Origin: Cercis canadensis
Lineage: Eukaryota > Streptophyta > Magnoliopsida > Fabales > Fabaceae
Direction: 5' to 3'
Length of the DNA: 64,000 nt
NCBI GenBank assembly: GCA_003255065.1
Contig: QAOA01001406.1
Coordinates: 171,090 to 235,089 of the forward strand
Made by a program: the position numbers and the translations under genes. The notes under the pieces were generated by a model. The model ran no database searches. It saw only the letters and a program-made list of their open reading frames with translations, and had not been told where the DNA came from. Positions 59,852 through 64,000 of the stretch are shown here, one piece after another. The first letter of the stretch is position 1. Every line of letters starts with the position of its first letter.

Positions 59852-60747
59852 CATAATAGATAAAAAAAAAAAAAAAAATGTCTGATATTACTTGATGCTC
59901 TTGCATCATTGCTCACAAATTTCATTATTTGGTATAAGCACCTCTCATCTCATTAGAAGAGTTGGAAACCAACTAAGCTTGTCAGTTCCAGTACTAAAAA
60001 CCCCTTCTTATTAGGATTAGCAACAAACATGACAACCCAACTTAGTATCCAAGCAATGAGCCTTTGTTTTAGTAAGCAATATCCTAAGAAGGTGTGGGAG
60101 TTGAAGGGTCACTACAAGAAAAAATTTGGATTTCAACAGCTATATTGTTTATTGGTTTTTTGGATGGGTGCCTAACAGCTATAGTATTTTATGAGTGAAA
60201 AACTAATTGAATATTATATATGCTACTTAATAGCCATATAAAATGGTGCCTTAAAGGCCAAATGGTATGGCCATTTAGAGCCAATCGGTTTCAACTTCTC
60301 TCTTCATGCATCCAACCTGCATGCATTTTATTGTAATGTAATTTGCTTTGATTTGCACCCAATGGCTGGAAGCCTATGGGCCTCTCATACCAACTTTATA
60401 TATATGTGCGTCTATAACACTATAAAAATATACAATCTGATTATCTCGTATGAATGCTCTATGCTTATATGATGTATTATTTGTAAGTAAATACTTAGCT
60501 AGAGAATGGTGTTGGAGATAGTCTTTTTCTTTTATTTGTGTAGAATTTGGAGGATAAATGATATAGTCATTGGGCTATTATATCTTAAAGACAACTTGTC
60601 TAAAACTCACTACACCTAGTAGAAGATAAGTAAGAATCACCAAGAAAAAGCATAAATTGTCTTAAAAAGAACGAAATATTTGTGTCTCATCATAGTGCTA
60701 CATATTTATTTTACACTAACTTTATACTATATTTGTATTTTATTTTT
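59852..60747. other. Intergenic DNA with a CACTA-type terminus
   Basis: At 60110-60124 the motif CACTACAAGAAAAAA matches the hallmark end of plant CACTA (En/Spm) transposons. I found no opposite end (TTTTCTTGTAGTG) in the rest of the window, so it is a solo terminus or part of a larger interrupted element. No gene is recognised here. Confidence 0.45.
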
Positions 60748-60974
60748 GAATAAAATATATTTTCGCCATTGAATTATTTCTCAAATGACACTTTAGTCTT
60801 TGATTTATTTTTTGTATCACTTTATTCCTTGAATTATCACATTACCTACTAAATTAGTCATTCATAGAACTAAAAATGATTACTTAAATAACTGATTTGG
60901 CAAGAAAAATGATTATTTGAGTACTAAAATGATATTTAAAAAATAATTTAAAGACAAAAATATATATTTAACTC
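60748..60974. mobile_element. Foldback MITE with 9-bp target duplication
   Basis: Ends GAATAAAATATATTTTCG and, inverted, GAGTTAAATATATATTTTTG are flanked by TTTATTTTT on both sides (60739-60747 and 60975-60983). Third member of the family at 14190 and 26782, sharing the central AAATTAGTCATT segment. Confidence 0.75.
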
Positions 60975-60983
60975 TTTATTTTT

Positions 60984-63585
60984 ATTTTTGTAGGCTTGGA
61001 AGGCATCTCCTTTTTGTTGCAATTCATGCACAAAATTATCCATCCTGAAAAAGCACTTTTGCATTATTACAAATACATTTTGTATGATTTTTCTGCTCTC
61101 TCTACTTCAGCAAGCAAAATATTTTTCACATATACAGATTATATGCAAACTATAGCAAAGATTTTAAAGCACTTAGCAACTTGAAAGAAAGAAAATATCA
61201 TACGACAATGCAATGGTATATATAGCTATCTCGGTATCACCTAGTAAGCAAAAAATTCTAGAAATAAAATAAAAGAAATAGAACAACTTAAGAACTTCTT
61301 TATAAGGCTGACATACCATTTATAAACATTGTAATATGCATGATTTATGACCTTCCCTAAGAGAATGAAAGTGCATGGAACGTGAGAACAAAAATCATAT
61401 TTTGATAATTCACTAATGTGTTTATTATTAGCTTGGTCCCTCATTTTTAAATTTTTGCATTTTGTCCCTCATTCACAAATTCTCACTACAGTCAAGCCCT
61501 TGCGTATATTGACCGCTAAATAGACTAAACCGAATTGGTACATGTTAAGAGTAAGGGACCAAAATATAGTTTTTGTCAACATACGAACAAAAACCATTAC
61601 TAACATTGAATTTAGGTAAGTTTTTGAACCATAACACAAATCAAATCCGAAAAAGGAAAATAAAAACAGATAAACAATATTGAAAGAACCAAATCGAAAG
61701 TATCATTCAATTCAAAGTGAGAACTATAAATTTTATCTTTTAGAAAGTGTAATTTGCTTGCACATACGTATGTAGGTTCAAGATCTTTCCTCTAATCTTC
61801 GTTTTGATAAAAAGGAATAAAAAAAAAAAAAAACTAAAGTCTCATAGTTAGTTTCATTGATTCTGTCCACTTAAACCCGATAACATGGTGTGGGACATCC
61901 TTAGTAGCAATAAGGGATCAATTCCTTCAATATTGTAGTTTAGGAACTTAATTCCATAAATACGGTACATTTGAAAATATTTCTTTCAATATTGCAATTT
62001 TTATATTTTAATATTGTATTTGTTTGATTAAGACGTCATGTCGTAACTTATGTTGAGAGATAACATATGAAATGATGTCACATTATTTCATATACTGAAA
62101 ACACTGCTTTTTCATAATTGAAAAATTATTAAAAAAAAATTATTATAGTGGTGGAAATAGTTTAAAAAATGCGGTAATTATAGAATTAAGATTCAAAACT
62201 ACAATATTAAATTCTTTGTCCCAGCAATAAGAGGTGCTATAGCACTAACCTCATAAATGGGACCCAAGAGGAAAACTCTTGAGAAATAGACAAGTGCACT
62301 TGAGGAGCCTCAAACACGAGGTCACCGCTGACGCTGAGTCACAGCGGCATTCAACCCCAAGAGGCGTTTCTTGACTTCTTCTCAATCTTGCCACATCAAT
62401 CAGAGTTTTCTACCGTGAGTTTTAGTGCGAAGTATTTTGTGGGTTGGTTTAATTCTTCCATTCTAGAGACTTGATTTTTGACTAAATAAGTGTGATTTCA
62501 AAAGATTTTTTTTAATATTATTTCTATTTAAGTTTGTTTTGATAAAAAAAAAAAAAATTGGTTTAGAGCTAAAATTTATTAGGCATCGAATTCTTTTTCT
62601 TAAAAATAGTTAGTTTTCCAAAAAAATACAATAAGACGCATTATAATACTATAATAAAGATAAAGAAATAGACGAGAAAAGTAAAAAAGAAACATTCTAA
62701 TACTGAAAAATAAAGTAGATATCGGAAATGTGTTTTATATGAACATTACAATTTTATTTAAAAAAAAAAAAAAAGACTATTGCATTATTTTCTCACCATG
62801 TTAGAAAAGCAAAATTCATCATGAAATTTATTGGATTGTTTGGCAATAATATGAGGCTCTAACATCTTGAGTCATTAGGTATGCAGTTGCGTCAGTTATG
62901 AGAGCTTTGCTACCCTTGTAGTCTTTTTTAACTCAAATTTGAATTAGTCGAACAAAGCACAGACACCGATGAATAATCAAAAAAAAGCATCTTACCACTA
63001 AAAATGGAATTGTTAGTGGCCTACCAAGTACCAACCTTCAACTTTCCATTTAAGCCATGTAATTTTTTTTCTTATAAATAAAAGTACATAGCAAGAGGTG
63101 ATTAAAAATAAAATCTAGATTTGTTTTGATGGAAAAAATAAAGATCAAATAAACATATTAAAAGACAAATTAGATACCGTATTGGTTTTCTTTACCATTA
63201 TATCACATGAGAAGAGGGAAAATATTATAGACTCTATTTGAACAAAAATACAAGCTATGTAATTCTACATAATCAATTGTTTACGCCAAAAAAAAAAATT
63301 CTTAAACAAATAAAAGAACAAAATATGAAAAATGGGAGAATTCACATATCATAAAATCACAAAAGAATTAGTGATTAATTAAGAGAAACAAAAAGAAACA
63401 TTAAATTTCCGTACAAATTGGATCCAGAACCTGAAAATCTACAAGCCTTTCCCATTCACAACCAATCACCCCTTAAACCAATTACTAATATTATTTTTCA
63501 TTTTAGTATTGTTCTTAAAAAAGATTAAAAATGAAAAAAAAATGAATAATAGAAACTAATTTGAGAGAACAATGGGAAACAGAAC
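60984..63585. other. AT-rich spacer downstream of the calmodulin-like gene
   Basis: No gene recognised. An imperfect fold-back containing TTGGTCCCTCATTTTTAAA and AGGGACCAAAATATAG lies at about 61430-61565. A slightly GC-richer segment at 62270-62400 holds repeats of AGCGG/CCGCT but no frame. Confidence 0.5.
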
Positions 63586-64000
63586 CTATTCTGGCTTAAC
63601 TCTGTTAATAGAATCATGGCGTGATCCCATCATCATCATCACCTTAAACTCCTCGAAATCGATCATGCCGTCGCCGTCGCTGTCCACGCCGGAGATCATC
63701 TTCCGGCACTCTGCCACCGAGCACTCATCCCCGAGGCTCTTCATCACCATGTGCAATTCCTCTGCTGTGATCGAGCCATTACCGTCGATATCGAAAACCG
63801 AGAATGCATCCTTCAAGTTCTCCAAAACTTCATCGGAATCCACATCTTTGGTGTTCATCTCGATGAACTCGTCGAAATTGATGAACCCGTCGCCGTCGGC
63901 ATCCACTTCTTTGATCATGCTATCAAGCTCCTCCTCGCTGGTGGGTTCGCCCAGACTTCTCATTATGGATCCCAACTCCGAAGCTGAGATCTTGCCATCC
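63586..64000 (-). CDS. Calmodulin-like protein (CML), N-terminus outside window
   Basis: The frame runs from the window edge to a TAA at 63586 and gives 137 residues. Four EF-hands are indicated: the end of loop 1 (DGKISASELG), then complete 12-residue loops DADGDGFINFDE, DIDGNGSITAEE and DSDGDGMIDFEE, each with acidic residues at positions 1, 3 and 12 and Gly at 6. Flanking helices include MRSLGEPTSEEELDSMI and MVMKSLGDECSVAECRKMI, the latter resembling the CML23/24 group. A short tail (MMMMGSRHDSINRVKPE) follows the last hand. The protein should bind calcium and act as a sensor; targets are unknown. The uninterrupted frame fits a single-exon CML, and its GC content is well above its surroundings. 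Confidence 0.93.
   Translation of the reverse strand, partial: DGKISASELGSIMRSLGEPTSEEELDSMIKEVDADGDGFINFDEFIEMNTKDVDSDEVLENLKDAFSVFDIDGNGSITAEELHMVMKSLGDECSVAECRKMISGVDSDGDGMIDFEEFKVMMMMGSRHDSINRVKPE

Noticed and set aside
1-64000. CRISPR arrays, bacterial operons, rRNA or complete tRNA genes
   Set aside because: Spaced repeats here are LTRs or minisatellites. No cloverleaf-competent tRNA or rRNA segment was seen; tRNA-like motifs belong to SINE-like units or retrotransposon primer sites.

Overview
The window is eukaryotic nuclear DNA from a flowering plant, most likely a woody eudicot, though I cannot name the species from sequence alone. The grounds are AT-rich intergenic DNA, small spliced genes with GT/AG junctions, plant-only protein families and plant-type mobile elements (hAT, PIF/Harbinger-like, Mutator-like MITEs, TRIM retrotransposons, SINE-like units). 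It is a draft assembly: there are runs of N and many single N bases, several of them beside near-identical direct repeats.

Five genes look functional. (1) 5435-8524 (-): an organelle-type RanBP2 zinc-finger protein of the VAR3/OZ class, six exons, 562 aa. (2) 16846-18018 (-): a Nudix hydrolase, five exons, 175 aa. (3) 36056-36313 (+): an 85-residue intronless protein of unknown function. (4) 37552-41627 (-): a SET-domain protein of the Rubisco-LSMT class, five exons, 510 aa, with one likely GC-AG intron. (5) 63586 to the window edge (-): a calmodulin-like protein missing its N-terminus. All exon models were derived by hand from frame continuity and splice sites. The genes are unrelated and do not form a pathway.

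Three gene relics were recognised: a type-B response-regulator receiver fragment (12425-12752, -) inside a PIF/Harbinger-like element, a GLE1 nucleoporin relic with introns but with stops and a missing C-terminus (48427-51428, +), and a UGT88-like glycosyltransferase N-terminal half with two stops and a frameshift (55209-55851, -).

Layout: 1-5.1 kb repeats; 5.4-8.5 OZ gene; 8.6-9.7 hAT element with its 8-bp target duplication, just upstream of the OZ start codon; 9.7-16.8 repeats including the Harbinger-like element; 16.8-18.2 Nudix gene; 18.3-36.0 gene desert holding a family of miniature LTR retrotransposons (TRIMs), MITEs and SINE-like units; 36-41.6 small gene and SET gene; 41.6-60 a mosaic of segmental duplications, MITEs, a second TRIM type, the two large pseudogenes, two CT-rich minisatellites and a 771-base gap; 60-63.5 repeat-rich spacer; 63.6-64 calmodulin-like gene.

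I found no convincing new molecular system. The most noteworthy signals are the short-LTR TRIM family (with a three-LTR tandem copy), the gene-fragment-carrying Harbinger-like element, the hAT insertion in the promoter region of the OZ gene, and assembly duplications that could be mistaken for biology.
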